Below are positions 8,691 through 16,122 of a stretch of 42,392 nt of DNA, piece after piece (position 1 is the stretch's first letter; the number at the start of each line of letters is the position of its first letter). The notes beneath the pieces were generated by a model, which saw only the letters and a list, made by a program, of their open reading frames with translations, had not been told where the DNA came from and searched no databases. This DNA is from a virus, in the IMG/VR virus record IMGVR_UViG_3300028388_002856, positions 1 through 42,392 of that record; one strand, 5' to 3'. Made by a program: the position numbers and the translations under genes.

Positions 8691-9384
8691 CCTCCTCTAT
8701 GCCGTTAGCAGTTTCAATATTTCCTTTCATTACTACATCAGGAGAAATATCTGTATAATAACTTCTTAGTGCTCGAGCATCTTTTGCTAGTAAGTAACCA
8801 TCTACAAACTTTCTAATATCGGCCTGTTCTCTTGAACCATTTACAGAAGTAATTAAGTACTTTAATCTTGTAGAACCTTCTGAGCTATCTTCTTTATTAA
8901 TTTTCTTAAGACCTTGAACCTCTTTTTCAATTGACTGTTCATCACCGTGTGTTAAAATCTTAAAAGTAACAGCATTACCTGAGGTAGGTAAGGTGAATTC
9001 AAATTCATTTTTTCTATCGACAAATAACGACTCGTCAATATCTTTTGGTCCAAAAGTAGATAAATCAGCTTTAGCTTTTTCTCCTCTATAGGTAAACTCG
9101 TAATCTTTACCGTAAGATAAAATACGAGCTGCTAACATAATAGCATTTTTATCACCTAGTAAAATATCACTATAATTTACATTAGGTGTAACAATTAAAG
9201 ATTGTAAAAGTTTATCAATTGCAGTACCGTTAGATAGGTAATTTTGATTAGTTAAGATATCTTCCTCCTTAGCTGTCATATACTTCATTTCAACAGTACC
9301 TGATGCTAAAGGTGAATCTTCTGGATATAGTAATCCTTTTGAGGGTAAATCTACCGTTTCGGTAGGTAATTTAAATTCGGCCAT
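8638..9384 (-). CDS. T4 gp26-type baseplate/tail assembly protein
   Basis: A 248-residue protein. Its first 45 residues (FKLPTETVDLPSKGLLYPED followed by SPLASGTVEMKYMTAKEEDIL) match the conserved head of T4-type gp26 baseplate hub proteins (the T4_baseplate family). The middle holds a conserved HGDEQSIEKE segment and a LITSVNG segment. In T4 gp26 helps assemble the hub. In many environmental myophages the homologue sits between tube and tape measure and probably serves as a tail assembly chaperone, as here. ATG at 9384 is preceded by an A-rich leader (AAATAAAATTT) and, 28 bases further up, a TATTTATT motif. The 3' end overlaps the next frame, with a possible shift site. Confidence 0.85.
   Translation of the reverse strand: MAEFKLPTETVDLPSKGLLYPEDSPLASGTVEMKYMTAKEEDILTNQNYLSNGTAIDKLLQSLIVTPNVNYSDILLGDKNAIMLAARILSYGKDYEFTYRGEKAKADLSTFGPKDIDESLFVDRKNEFEFTLPTSGNAVTFKILTHGDEQSIEKEVQGLKKINKEDSSEGSTRLKYLITSVNGSREQADIRKFVDGYLLAKDARALRSYYTDISPDVVMKGNIETANGIEEGVDIPITLNFFWPDFGS
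8658..8664 (-). other. Candidate ribosomal frameshift site (T7 run)
   Basis: The coding strand reads AAC TTT TTT TGG in the gp26-type frame. Slipping forward one base (or back two) on the seven T's leads into GGC CTG ACT TCG of the 8406-8690 frame and bypasses the TAG at 8640-8638. The product would be 242 residues of the first frame plus 83 of the second. No obvious pseudoknot was worked out. Confidence 0.45.
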
Positions 9385-9412
9385 AAATTTTATTTGTTAA
9401 AACCAGTTCTGT

Positions 9413-9420
9413 AATAAATA
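9413..9420 (-). promoter_or_regulatory. Possible promoter element TATTTATT ahead of the gp26-type gene
   Basis: It lies 28 bases upstream of the ATG, just after the strong terminator at 9449-9467, where a new transcript would have to begin. The spacing is identical to that of the TATTTATA motif before the sheath gene. Confidence 0.38.
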
Positions 9421-9448
9421 TACGAACAATTACTTTTTAAAACAACAA

Positions 9449-9467
9449 AACCCGGTGAAAACCGGGT
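9449..9467 (-). terminator. Rho-independent terminator after the tail tube gene
   Basis: A perfect 7-bp stem (ACCCGGT / ACCGGGT) with a 4-base loop is followed on the coding strand by TTTTGTTGTTTT. The T tract lies on the minus-strand side only, which fixes the direction. It would end the sheath-tube transcript, letting these abundant virion proteins be made separately from downstream tail genes. Confidence 0.85.
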
Positions 9468-9490
9468 CTTGAAATGGGTGAAATATATGT

Positions 9491-9949
9491 CTAATAATTT
9501 AAAACGCAATAATCCATCGCAACTGTGATTGTAAGCTCTACTGTTTCTGAGCTAGTCCAATCGAAAGTACCTTGAGCCATATTAGTAATAAACGCTCCTT
9601 TGATAATCCATTCTGATACGATATCACCAATAGGTCCTAATACGTTTAGAGTAAGATCTTTCTTATAGTAGTCTGAATATCCGGCTCTACCGGTTACAGA
9701 TTCGTAAGATAGACGTGCCCAATCCATTACTGCTTGTGCTCCTGATGGTGTGATTGGATCATAAAGTGTAAGATCCATATCCTGCCATTCTCTCTTTCCA
9801 CGAATTTTTCTATAAGAGTTGATATGATCAAGTTTAATTGACTCGTCCACAAATGAGGGGGCAGTCACGTTTCTCACCATAAACGATGGAATACCATCGA
9901 TGTACATTACAAATCTGTTCTGTACTTTAGGCTCGAAAGCTCTAAACAT
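9491..9949 (-). CDS. Tail tube protein (gp19-like)
   Basis: A 152-residue protein of the T4 gp19-like tube family. Matching features are the head (FRAFEPKVQNRFVMYIDGIP), the APSFVDESIKLDHINSYRKI strand pair, the KREWQDMDLTLYDPI turn, and the C-terminal hydrophobic strand (ELTITVAMDYC). Length is normal for the family. It forms the inner tube through which DNA passes. It directly follows the sheath gene, overlapping it by 8 bases, and is followed by a strong terminator, so sheath and tube form a coupled, highly expressed unit. No Shine-Dalgarno sequence precedes the ATG at 9949. Confidence 0.93.
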   Translation of the reverse strand: MFRAFEPKVQNRFVMYIDGIPSFMVRNVTAPSFVDESIKLDHINSYRKIRGKREWQDMDLTLYDPITPSGAQAVMDWARLSYESVTGRAGYSDYYKKDLTLNVLGPIGDIVSEWIIKGAFITNMAQGTFDWTSSETVELTITVAMDYCVLNY

Positions 9950-11678
9950 TATTTCGTTCGGGTCTAATGTTGCCTACGAAGTCAAGTACGATAAATTCAG
10001 CAGTTTTAGCTGGCTGGATAAAGATCTGACCTACTAATTGATTTCTATCTACTACATCTGCTGAGTTATTAGTATCGTCCATTACTACTCTATAGGCGTA
10101 AAGACCTTGACGTTGTACTACTGACTCTAAATAAGGATTAATTGTAGCTAGGAAGCTGTTACGGGTTGCAATAGTATTTTGTTCGAATACTAGATTTCTT
10201 GCTTCGTCGCCAATAAATTTCTTAAGGTCGATAAGTAGACGTCTAACATTTACTCTATCTAGAGCAGAAGCTTGAGTCTGTAAAGTTTTCTGACCAAATA
10301 CTGCGATACCTGTTCCAGGGAAAGTAGCGATTGGGTTAACTTTACCGTTATAAAGAGTATCTCTATGAGCACGAGTTAATCTTTTCTCTGCTTGAATTAC
10401 TCCTGTTACTCCTCCTCTAACAAGTCCTGCTGGTGCGTACCAAGGTGCAGTGCTATTGTCTGTAAAGGCGTAAATACCTGGAATTACCACTGATGCAGGA
10501 ACCCAAGAGTTTTTACCTGTTGCTGATTGCATTTGTAGCCATGGCCAGTAAGATGCTGCATATGATGAATTAATCGATGCTGCTTTAGACACTGTATTGG
10601 CTACTGTATCTCCATATCCTACTAGATCTAGTACTGCTATACAGTCTCCTCTAGATTCAGCGAGAGACACGATATTATCTAGCTGTGTTTTATGGGTAGC
10701 AAACTCATAGCAAAGACCGGGAGTAGAGATGATATTGAACTGGTAATCATCTTTATTAGTTAAAAGAGTAATTACATCAGCATAATCTGTACCTACAAGT
10801 CCTTGAGTATCGGTATCATTAATTGAACTAAAGAAGTTAGCTCCTGCTTTAACATTAGTTCCAGCACCATCGTAGAATGAACCTGAAGCTGCTACTGGAA
10901 GGCTTCCTGTAAAGGCAGCATCTCTAATTAAGCCGTCGTTACCTAGATAATTTAATGTAGGTAAGTTAACTGCAGAAACATAAATGTAGTTAGACTTACT
11001 AGGATAGTCTCCAGTAACAGTTACTTGAGAAGCATCTCCTGATATAGCTTCCACTTGATCACCAATAACTGATGCGATAAAGTTTGAACTATTAGGGTCT
11101 AATGATAAATCATTAAATGTTTCGAGAACTACTTTATTTTTAGCGTTATCATCTCCTCTACGTACTGCTAAAGTGAATGTTCCTTTAGTAGAGTCTACAT
11201 TTGAAATTTCCCAACGTAAATTATCTGCAGATCCGGATACTAAAGAACCGTCTGAATTTTCTGTACCTGGGTCAGAAGATGCTGTTGCATTATTATAAAG
11301 CTCTCCTTTACCTTTAGTGCTGATAACAAAAGGTTGAGTACTTCCTGCATCTGAAGCTGAGATATGTGTAGAGCTTGCGCTTGACCATCCAGCAGAGCTA
11401 GAAACTACTCTTGAAACAAGAACGCTATCTCCTCCTTGCTCAAAATAGTTCTTAACTGCTAGAGATGTAAGGTACTCTTGTACTGATGAGCCACTTTCGA
11501 ATGTTACTCCAAATTTGCGTGAGTAGTCATTATATGAAGTAACTAAAGTAGGAATCTCTACAGGTCCTTTTACTGTAGGTCCGATAATTGCTGCCCCTAC
11601 TGCTGTTGGTGCAGGAGAGATGAATGAAATGTCATTTTCTCTTGCAAATACACCTGGGGAGATAATAGTTTCTGCCAT
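9942..11678 (-). CDS. Contractile tail sheath protein (gp18-like)
   Basis: A 578-residue sheath protein. The head (ISPGVFARENDISFISPAPT, then VGAAIIGPTVKGPVEIPTLV and a YNDYSRKFG segment) is the standard N-terminal handshake region. The C-terminal domain (NVRRLLIDLKKFIGDEARNL ... NPYLESVVQRQGLYAYRVV, ending in AEFIVLDFVGNIRPE) is the conserved sheath core. A variable Ser/Thr/Gly-rich domain lies at about 95-270 and is probably surface exposed. It establishes that the phage has a contractile tail. ATG at 11678 is preceded by an A/T-rich leader with a TATTTATA motif 28 bases upstream. Confidence 0.96.
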   Translation of the reverse strand: MAETIISPGVFARENDISFISPAPTAVGAAIIGPTVKGPVEIPTLVTSYNDYSRKFGVTFESGSSVQEYLTSLAVKNYFEQGGDSVLVSRVVSSSAGWSSASSTHISASDAGSTQPFVISTKGKGELYNNATASSDPGTENSDGSLVSGSADNLRWEISNVDSTKGTFTLAVRRGDDNAKNKVVLETFNDLSLDPNSSNFIASVIGDQVEAISGDASQVTVTGDYPSKSNYIYVSAVNLPTLNYLGNDGLIRDAAFTGSLPVAASGSFYDGAGTNVKAGANFFSSINDTDTQGLVGTDYADVITLLTNKDDYQFNIISTPGLCYEFATHKTQLDNIVSLAESRGDCIAVLDLVGYGDTVANTVSKAASINSSYAASYWPWLQMQSATGKNSWVPASVVIPGIYAFTDNSTAPWYAPAGLVRGGVTGVIQAEKRLTRAHRDTLYNGKVNPIATFPGTGIAVFGQKTLQTQASALDRVNVRRLLIDLKKFIGDEARNLVFEQNTIATRNSFLATINPYLESVVQRQGLYAYRVVMDDTNNSADVVDRNQLVGQIFIQPAKTAEFIVLDFVGNIRPERNNV

Positions 11679-11706
11679 GTTAGGTAAAGTTTATTTTATT
11701 TACTAT

Positions 11707-11714
11707 TATAAATA
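11707..11714 (-). promoter_or_regulatory. Possible promoter element TATTTATA ahead of the sheath gene
   Basis: The motif sits in the 113-base gap between the 115-aa gene and the sheath gene, 28 bases before the sheath ATG. A second copy lies at 11764-11771. Read on the other strand both are TATAAATA, the T4 late-promoter core, but that orientation points away from the sheath gene. The gap also holds a weak TAGGT/ACCTA hairpin. Confidence 0.38.
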
Positions 11715-11791
11715 TAGGTTGAAAATCAAAACAAATAAGATAGGTCTATGCCTAACCTACATATATAAATAGTAAAAAATAAACCTAAAAC

Positions 11792-12139
11792 CTAAGCAGG
11801 AACGAATATTCCGTTTTCAATATCTATGGAACCGTTACCGTATTTTTCTGTAAGTTGATTTCCTAGCTGCTTTTCTAATTCTAGGTTATCTCTGTATAGC
11901 TTTTCAGCCTCTTCTTGACGGTAATCGATAGTGAGTTGCTGCTGTGCTAAAAAAGCTACCTCTCTACTTACTAAATCTTTTTTACGATTAAGATCGTTAA
12001 GTAGGCGGAGCTCTGTTTCTGTTAGTTTAATACCTTCTGGTCGATTAAGTTCTTGTTCTAGTTGTTCTAATTGATCAGTATCTACAAAATCTTCTTGTTC
12101 TGCCTTACTTTTACTTTTTAAATCTTTTAATGTTGCCAT
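11792..12139 (-). CDS. Small coiled-coil protein, probable structural
   Basis: A 115-residue, highly charged protein rich in Glu, Gln, Lys and Leu, with heptad-like spacing from about residue 22 to 95 that predicts a long helix or helical hairpin. No catalytic motif or membrane segment is visible. It is the first gene after the glycan island and just upstream of the sheath gene, and the ATG at 12139 overlaps the preceding gene by 13 bases. It may be a neck, tail or assembly protein. I do not recognise the family, and the structural role is inferred from position. Confidence 0.6.
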   Translation of the reverse strand: MATLKDLKSKSKAEQEDFVDTDQLEQLEQELNRPEGIKLTETELRLLNDLNRKKDLVSREVAFLAQQQLTIDYRQEEAEKLYRDNLELEKQLGNQLTEKYGNGSIDIENGIFVPA

Positions 12140-12774
12140 GGTTTACTATTTGGTATTTTTAAATCTATATCTTGAATTAATTTAACTCCGTTTACTTCTG
12201 CCCATAATTTCCAAAAAATACTACCTTCATAATCTTTACCGTAAACTTTCATACATAACTTATCAAGGTCTATCATTAAATGAATAAACTCTTTATCTAA
12301 TATATGAAACATTTTAGAAAAAGCAAGCGGATAACCTGAGAATATTCTTTCGTCTATTGTCTGGTAGTAAATTGAACCGTAAATGCATTCTTCTTTGGTT
12401 ACGTCTTCTAAGAACGGCCTACTCTGTAAGTATGCTTTATTGAAATAATAAGATAAATCTCCTACGTAGGGTATGTCTCCTTCTACGTTAGGTTTAAATT
12501 TAATTATAGAATCATACTTATTTACGTCCTTAATTAGATTAAACGCTTTATATGTTGAGTAGAAATATGAATGAAGTTTTTTTTCAAACTTTATATCTTC
12601 TTCTACAAGGTATAAATTATTTACGTACTTTTTATACCGGTTTAATTTGATTACCCATTTTTTATTTTCAGGTAAGCTATAAGTATGTACGTATAGATCT
12701 GTTTCTTTATTTAAAAACGGTAGTATATTATCTGATAGATGTATTAGTAATCCAGATATAATTACACTTCTCAT
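12127..12774 (-). CDS. Putative glycosyltransferase-like protein
   Basis: A 215-residue protein with features of small polysaccharide-synthesis glycosyltransferase-like proteins: an N-terminal Rossmann-type strand (VIISGLLIHL), a YDSIIKFKPN segment resembling the 'vikiRpD' box of WavE-type proteins, a central NKAYLQSRPF strand, and a C-terminal segment containing EGSIFWKLWAEVNG. No clear DXD motif is present. It is the last gene of the island and shares ATGA with the stop of the sugar kinase gene (12771-12774), so it is translated with it. The assignment is weak; it could simply be an island protein of unknown role. Confidence 0.4.
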   Translation of the reverse strand: MRSVIISGLLIHLSDNILPFLNKETDLYVHTYSLPENKKWVIKLNRYKKYVNNLYLVEEDIKFEKKLHSYFYSTYKAFNLIKDVNKYDSIIKFKPNVEGDIPYVGDLSYYFNKAYLQSRPFLEDVTKEECIYGSIYYQTIDERIFSGYPLAFSKMFHILDKEFIHLMIDLDKLCMKVYGKDYEGSIFWKLWAEVNGVKLIQDIDLKIPNSKPWQH

Positions 12775-13523
12775 TGTGTCTCAGGTATCGAAACTCCTCT
12801 TTTAGTCACTACATCAGCTGATATTGAATTAGCATAGACAATAGCTTTTTCAATATCTCTACATTGGAGATACTTATACATAAAAGATGCAGTAAAGGTA
12901 TCACCTGCACCACTAACATCTATAGTGTATCTAACTTTAGGAGATGGATAATTAATAGAGTCAAAAACTGCTCCTTTTGCTCCTACTGTCTTGATGACCT
13001 TCCTTAAATTTTTACTAAGTAATTTACTATTCTTCGAATATTCATACTCATTAACTTTAATAAACGTAACTGAGTCGATAATTTTTTGAGTTAATATTCT
13101 TTTGGTATCTAAGATACTGAGTTTTGCTGATGATCCAATGTTAACTATATCCTTATTGCTGAGAAAGTTCTTATTATAATCACTAATAATGACAGCGTCT
13201 GATTCTTTTATAGTTTTGGAAATTTTATCAGTCAGTTTAAATTTATCTAGATTATTTTCTCCTTCATCAATTCGTAAAAACATGTGATTAGATTTAAAGT
13301 CTACATATCTAGTTTTAGTTATGTTACTTTTTTGATGAATTACATTTATATTTAGAGTATTATCTAATACTTGAAGGTTTCTGACTACATTACCGGCCAT
13401 ACCGGGAGAAGATACAGTCTCAACAGGGTGCAGAACAGGTATAGGAGCTTCAGGACATATCCTTTTTACTTCACCGTAAAAAAATTTGTCTTCACTTAGT
13501 TCACCTATAACTGTTATATTCAT
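12771..13523 (-). CDS. PfkB-family heptose-phosphate kinase (HldE N-domain/RfaE1-like)
   Basis: From the ATG at 13523 this is a 250-residue carbohydrate kinase. The head (VIGELSEDKFFYGEVKRICP, then EAPIPVLHP) closely follows the D-glycero-D-manno-heptose-7-phosphate kinase signature (GD-x-x-LD ... RISPEAPVPV). Also visible are a PGMAGNVVRNL box, ISDYNKNFL near 113, DTKR near 139, and the PfkB anion hole VSGAGDTF at 203-210. It would phosphorylate heptose 7-phosphate at C1 for ADP-heptose synthesis. It is about 60 residues shorter than the usual HldE kinase domain. A further ATG at 13553 adds ten hydrophobic residues, but the conserved strand begins at 13523. It overlaps the partner adenylyltransferase gene by 23 bases. 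The exact sugar is inferred. Confidence 0.75.
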   Translation of the reverse strand: MNITVIGELSEDKFFYGEVKRICPEAPIPVLHPVETVSSPGMAGNVVRNLQVLDNTLNINVIHQKSNITKTRYVDFKSNHMFLRIDEGENNLDKFKLTDKISKTIKESDAVIISDYNKNFLSNKDIVNIGSSAKLSILDTKRILTQKIIDSVTFIKVNEYEYSKNSKLLSKNLRKVIKTVGAKGAVFDSINYPSPKVRYTIDVSGAGDTFTASFMYKYLQCRDIEKAIVYANSISADVVTKRGVSIPETQ

Positions 13524-13902
13524 AATTAAGTATATTAGAAGTAGAAAGGTCATCTATTCTGTTAAAATATATAATTTCTTTTGCATAATTACTACCTATT
13601 ATAGGTTTATTTTTATAGTCAGATCCTATAATAAAAAGATCTGGGCAGTATTTTTTTAGTTCCTGTGTTAATTCTATATCGGTAGTGAAGGTTACGACAT
13701 CGTCTACTCCTCTTATACTTAATAAATTATATTTTCTTTGTTCAATAGAGTGGTACGGCCTGTCTTTGCCTTTAACTTCTTTTATTCTTTGATCTGAATC
13801 TATACCAATTGTTAGGTGTTCACCTAAGGAAGCGGCAAAATTAATTAGATTAAAATGACCAAAATGTAAAATATCAAAACACCCATTAACCCAAACTTTC
13901 AT
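13501..13902 (-). CDS. HldE C-domain-like nucleotidyltransferase (ADP-heptose synthase type)
   Basis: A 133-residue cytidylyltransferase-fold protein. The nucleotide-binding HxGH motif is at 13-16 (NGCFDILHFGHFNLINFA). A KGKDRPYHSIEQRKYNLLS segment at 44-62, the VDDVVTF strand, PDLFIIGSDYK and a final STSNIL follow the order seen in the HldE C-terminal domain, which transfers AMP to heptose-1-phosphate. Glycerol-3-phosphate or similar cytidylyltransferases share the fold, so the nucleotide is not certain. Adjacency to the heptose-kinase-like gene makes the ADP-heptose reading most likely: together they reproduce bifunctional HldE as two genes. The ATG at 13902 overlaps the stop of the cupin gene (ATGA). 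Confidence 0.75.
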   Translation of the reverse strand: MKVWVNGCFDILHFGHFNLINFAASLGEHLTIGIDSDQRIKEVKGKDRPYHSIEQRKYNLLSIRGVDDVVTFTTDIELTQELKKYCPDLFIIGSDYKNKPIIGSNYAKEIIYFNRIDDLSTSNILNYEYNSYR

Positions 13903-14279
13903 AAAGTATCTCCTTTAATTATTCTATATGAATCAGTATCAAAGTGTTGAGTAGAAACCTCAAATACTTCTCCTTCCTCTAGACAGATTAACTGGTGGGG
14001 CTGGCCAGGTTTTTGTCTCACCGTATCTCCTACTGTTAATATACTTTCTTTAGTTTCAGCTGTAACTGTATCTATCCACCTGTACATAAATCTACCGGAG
14101 TTGACATACCATGTTTCATCTTTTATCATATGGTAGTGCATCGAAAATTTAGCTCCAGTTTTAAATCGTAGTATCTTACCGCAGTAGAGATTATGATTAC
14201 AGATAATAACTTCTTCACCCCATCCTTTAGGCACTTTACATTCAGGGCACTCTAAAACGTTTACTATATTATTACTCAT
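13899..14279 (-). CDS. Cupin-domain protein (sugar-phosphate isomerase-like)
   Basis: A 126-residue single-domain cupin. Metal-binding motif 1 is at 47-60 (MHYHMIKDETWYVN: H48, H50 and E55) and motif 2 contains PGQPHQL with H95. The layout resembles the cupin half of mannose-6-phosphate isomerase/GDP-mannose pyrophosphorylase. A CPEC pair at 11-14 at the N-terminus is an unusual addition and could bind a metal. In a sugar-nucleotide cluster the likely role is isomerisation or epimerisation of a phosphosugar, but single cupins have many activities. It shares ATGA with the downstream nucleotidyltransferase gene. Confidence 0.75.
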   Translation of the reverse strand: MSNNIVNVLECPECKVPKGWGEEVIICNHNLYCGKILRFKTGAKFSMHYHMIKDETWYVNSGRFMYRWIDTVTAETKESILTVGDTVRQKPGQPHQLICLEEGEVFEVSTQHFDTDSYRIIKGDTL

Positions 14280-14294
14280 AATAGTTATGATTAT

Positions 14295-14933
14295 TTAAAT
14301 CCACTGTTTATATATTTCTTGGTGTCTAAGGTCATTATACTTCCAGCTGCCGCCGCAAGGTTTATTAAAGTCGAGTATCCTACCAGAATTAAATATTTCT
14401 AACCCTCTTTTAGCAGATTCAGGGGGCATATACATATGCCAACCGATACTCTGGAGCTTATCTTCGTCGTAAAGAGTGTATTTATGTCTACCGTCATATA
14501 TCATTGGCCTTGCCCAGTCGTTGAGTATGGGGTCATTAGTAAGTATCATTCCTCCTTGACCAATGTTAAGTATTTTTTTAAAATGAAAAGAAAGTACCAT
14601 ATGAGAGTTTTCATATCCTTCTCCCATTCCCCTAAATAATGCAGTTGCTGCATCAATAATACCCGTATCTCCTAATGGGTACATACCTTCCCATCCTATA
14701 TCTTCAAATTTTGGTATATTACCGCTAAGAATAATTTGATTAGGTACTGAGGCATAGGTGTTAGCTGGGATTGTAATTTTTCGGTTACATATTTTTAAGT
14801 AGTGTAGGAGAAGCCTAATGGCATTTGAATTTGAATCACAAGCTATCGCATACGTATACCCGGCATAGTCTGCTAACTCTTGTTCAAAGTAAGTAACCCA
14901 GTCCCAAGGATCGTTAATATTATATTTTTCCAT
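14295..14933 (-). CDS. Half-size DegT/DnrJ/EryC1-type sugar aminotransferase
   Basis: A 212-residue PLP enzyme of the family that aminates keto-sugar nucleotides. The N-terminal substrate loop region (YAIACDSNSNAIRLLLHYL), the ITIPANTYASVPN strand, IIDAATAL with D94, and the Schiff-base lysine box at 115-128 (SFHFKKILNIGQGG, lysine K120) are all present and in order. The family is normally about 370 residues; the C-terminal small domain is reduced to about 70 residues. The frame is intact, so this is a compact version and not an obvious frameshift wreck. It would put an amino group on a sugar made by the neighbouring epimerases. Confidence 0.82.
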   Translation of the reverse strand: MEKYNINDPWDWVTYFEQELADYAGYTYAIACDSNSNAIRLLLHYLKICNRKITIPANTYASVPNQIILSGNIPKFEDIGWEGMYPLGDTGIIDAATALFRGMGEGYENSHMVLSFHFKKILNIGQGGMILTNDPILNDWARPMIYDGRHKYTLYDEDKLQSIGWHMYMPPESAKRGLEIFNSGRILDFNKPCGGSWKYNDLRHQEIYKQWI

Positions 14934-14935
14934 CT

Positions 14936-15703
14936 TTATTTAGTATAACCATACTTCTCTCCTACAATTCTCCCGTTCCATTTATCTTCTGTTAATTTAT
15001 GATGAGAATACTCTTCATTGTTAACATAAATGCTACGGTGAGGTGGGTCGTTCGGATCATATTCACTAGATGAAATATAATAAAAAAATCTTAAAGCACA
15101 ACGTGGCCTGTCTGAAGGAGCATTAACTTCACTCACCCTATGGTATGGAGCATTCTTAATATTTTCATTTATAACAAATCTATTGAACATTGGAGTTACT
15201 GATTCTATTAGTCTAGCGTCGGGATTTATATCAATATTATCGTCGTAGTATTGTATATGTCCTCCCCAGCTGTCTTCCCAATCGGGTGTAATGTATAGTA
15301 AAGAGGTAAGCTTACGGTGTAATCTTAGTCTATCGTTCCAATTAAAATCATAATGACATCCTAATGTCTTGCCATTACTTATTATAGAAAAACCAGCTCC
15401 GACTAAATGAGGGTCGGGTAAAAGTCCTTCTATTCCTGTCATTTGTTCTAGGTCATAAAGAAATTCTCCGCTATGCATTAGATCATAAGTAACCTGATGG
15501 GCAGTAGGGCATGAAATTAAATCGTTAAATTCTTCCATTCTAGATCCGGCTCGAGTAAATACGGTCCAACCTCCTTTAGGAGCATTTAAACACTCTTCAT
15601 ATAACTTATGTACTGTCTCCGGGTCTAAAAAGTTGTCGATTTTAGTTCTACCAAAACCGAATTTTTTTCTATTTTTATCCCACTCGTTTTTCTTATGTAA
15701 CAT
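14936..15703 (-). CDS. 2-oxoglutarate/Fe(II)-dependent oxygenase
   Basis: A 255-residue double-stranded beta-helix oxygenase of the prolyl-hydroxylase type. The iron triad is visible: H117 and D119 (LGCHYDFNW) and distal H188 (APYHRVSEV), with 2-oxoglutarate-binding arginine candidates at 199-205 (RPRCALRFFYY). The core strands (LTSLLYITPDW, GGHIQYYDD) fit. Typical substrates are prolyl, lysyl or glycan carbons. The protein starts at ATG 15703 in a leader without a Shine-Dalgarno sequence and is followed within 2 bases by the aminotransferase gene. Whether it hydroxylates sugar or protein cannot be told from sequence. Confidence 0.85.
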   Translation of the reverse strand: MLHKKNEWDKNRKKFGFGRTKIDNFLDPETVHKLYEECLNAPKGGWTVFTRAGSRMEEFNDLISCPTAHQVTYDLMHSGEFLYDLEQMTGIEGLLPDPHLVGAGFSIISNGKTLGCHYDFNWNDRLRLHRKLTSLLYITPDWEDSWGGHIQYYDDNIDINPDARLIESVTPMFNRFVINENIKNAPYHRVSEVNAPSDRPRCALRFFYYISSSEYDPNDPPHRSIYVNNEEYSHHKLTEDKWNGRIVGEKYGYTK

Positions 15704-15709
15704 AATGAC

Positions 15710-16114
15710 TTATTCCCAACTAACTTCCCAATCTTTAAAATCAGCTGCAATACAATCTACCTTATAGTCTTTCCTGCCGCCGAAATTTTCCTGTATTTTA
15801 TTTTTAGCTGTATTTCTAACTCCATTTAAACCATGAGTCAAATGTAGCATGTTAGGGCCTTCCTTTCCGCTTCTAACATTAGATTCATTGTGCCAAATAT
15901 GTAAATTCATTTGCGCGCAAACTATTATTGCCCTGATAGTTTCAGCATCAACTACTCCTTTATTTTCATCTAAAATTATTTGAATATCATGAGTAATATC
16001 CTTTATCTCTTGGGCATATTCTTTTTTGTACTCTGGTATAAAGACTTCTTTAAGTTGTACTATAGATAATCTATCTATAAGTTCTGAGATTGTGGGTAAA
16101 AATTTTCTTTCCAT
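15710..16114 (-). CDS. Hypothetical helical protein (DUF4254-like)
   Basis: A 134-residue, mainly helical protein. The boxes ELIDRLSIVQLK at 10-21 and LHIWHNESNVR in the middle recall the small DUF4254-type proteins found next to glycosyltransferase genes. No function is established that I can name. It ends with an acidic, Trp-containing tail (DFKDWEVSWE). It lies between the beta half of the thiamine enzyme and the oxygenase, in tight packing, so it is part of the same transcript. The family suggestion is tentative. Confidence 0.5.
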   Translation of the reverse strand: MERKFLPTISELIDRLSIVQLKEVFIPEYKKEYAQEIKDITHDIQIILDENKGVVDAETIRAIIVCAQMNLHIWHNESNVRSGKEGPNMLHLTHGLNGVRNTAKNKIQENFGGRKDYKVDCIAADFKDWEVSWE

Positions 16115-16122
16115 TTTATAGA

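Noticed and set aside
11730-11760. TAGGT/ACCTA hairpin upstream of the sheath gene as a terminator
   Set aside because: Only five pairs with a nine-base loop; the following T-rich stretch is common in this AT-rich sequence.
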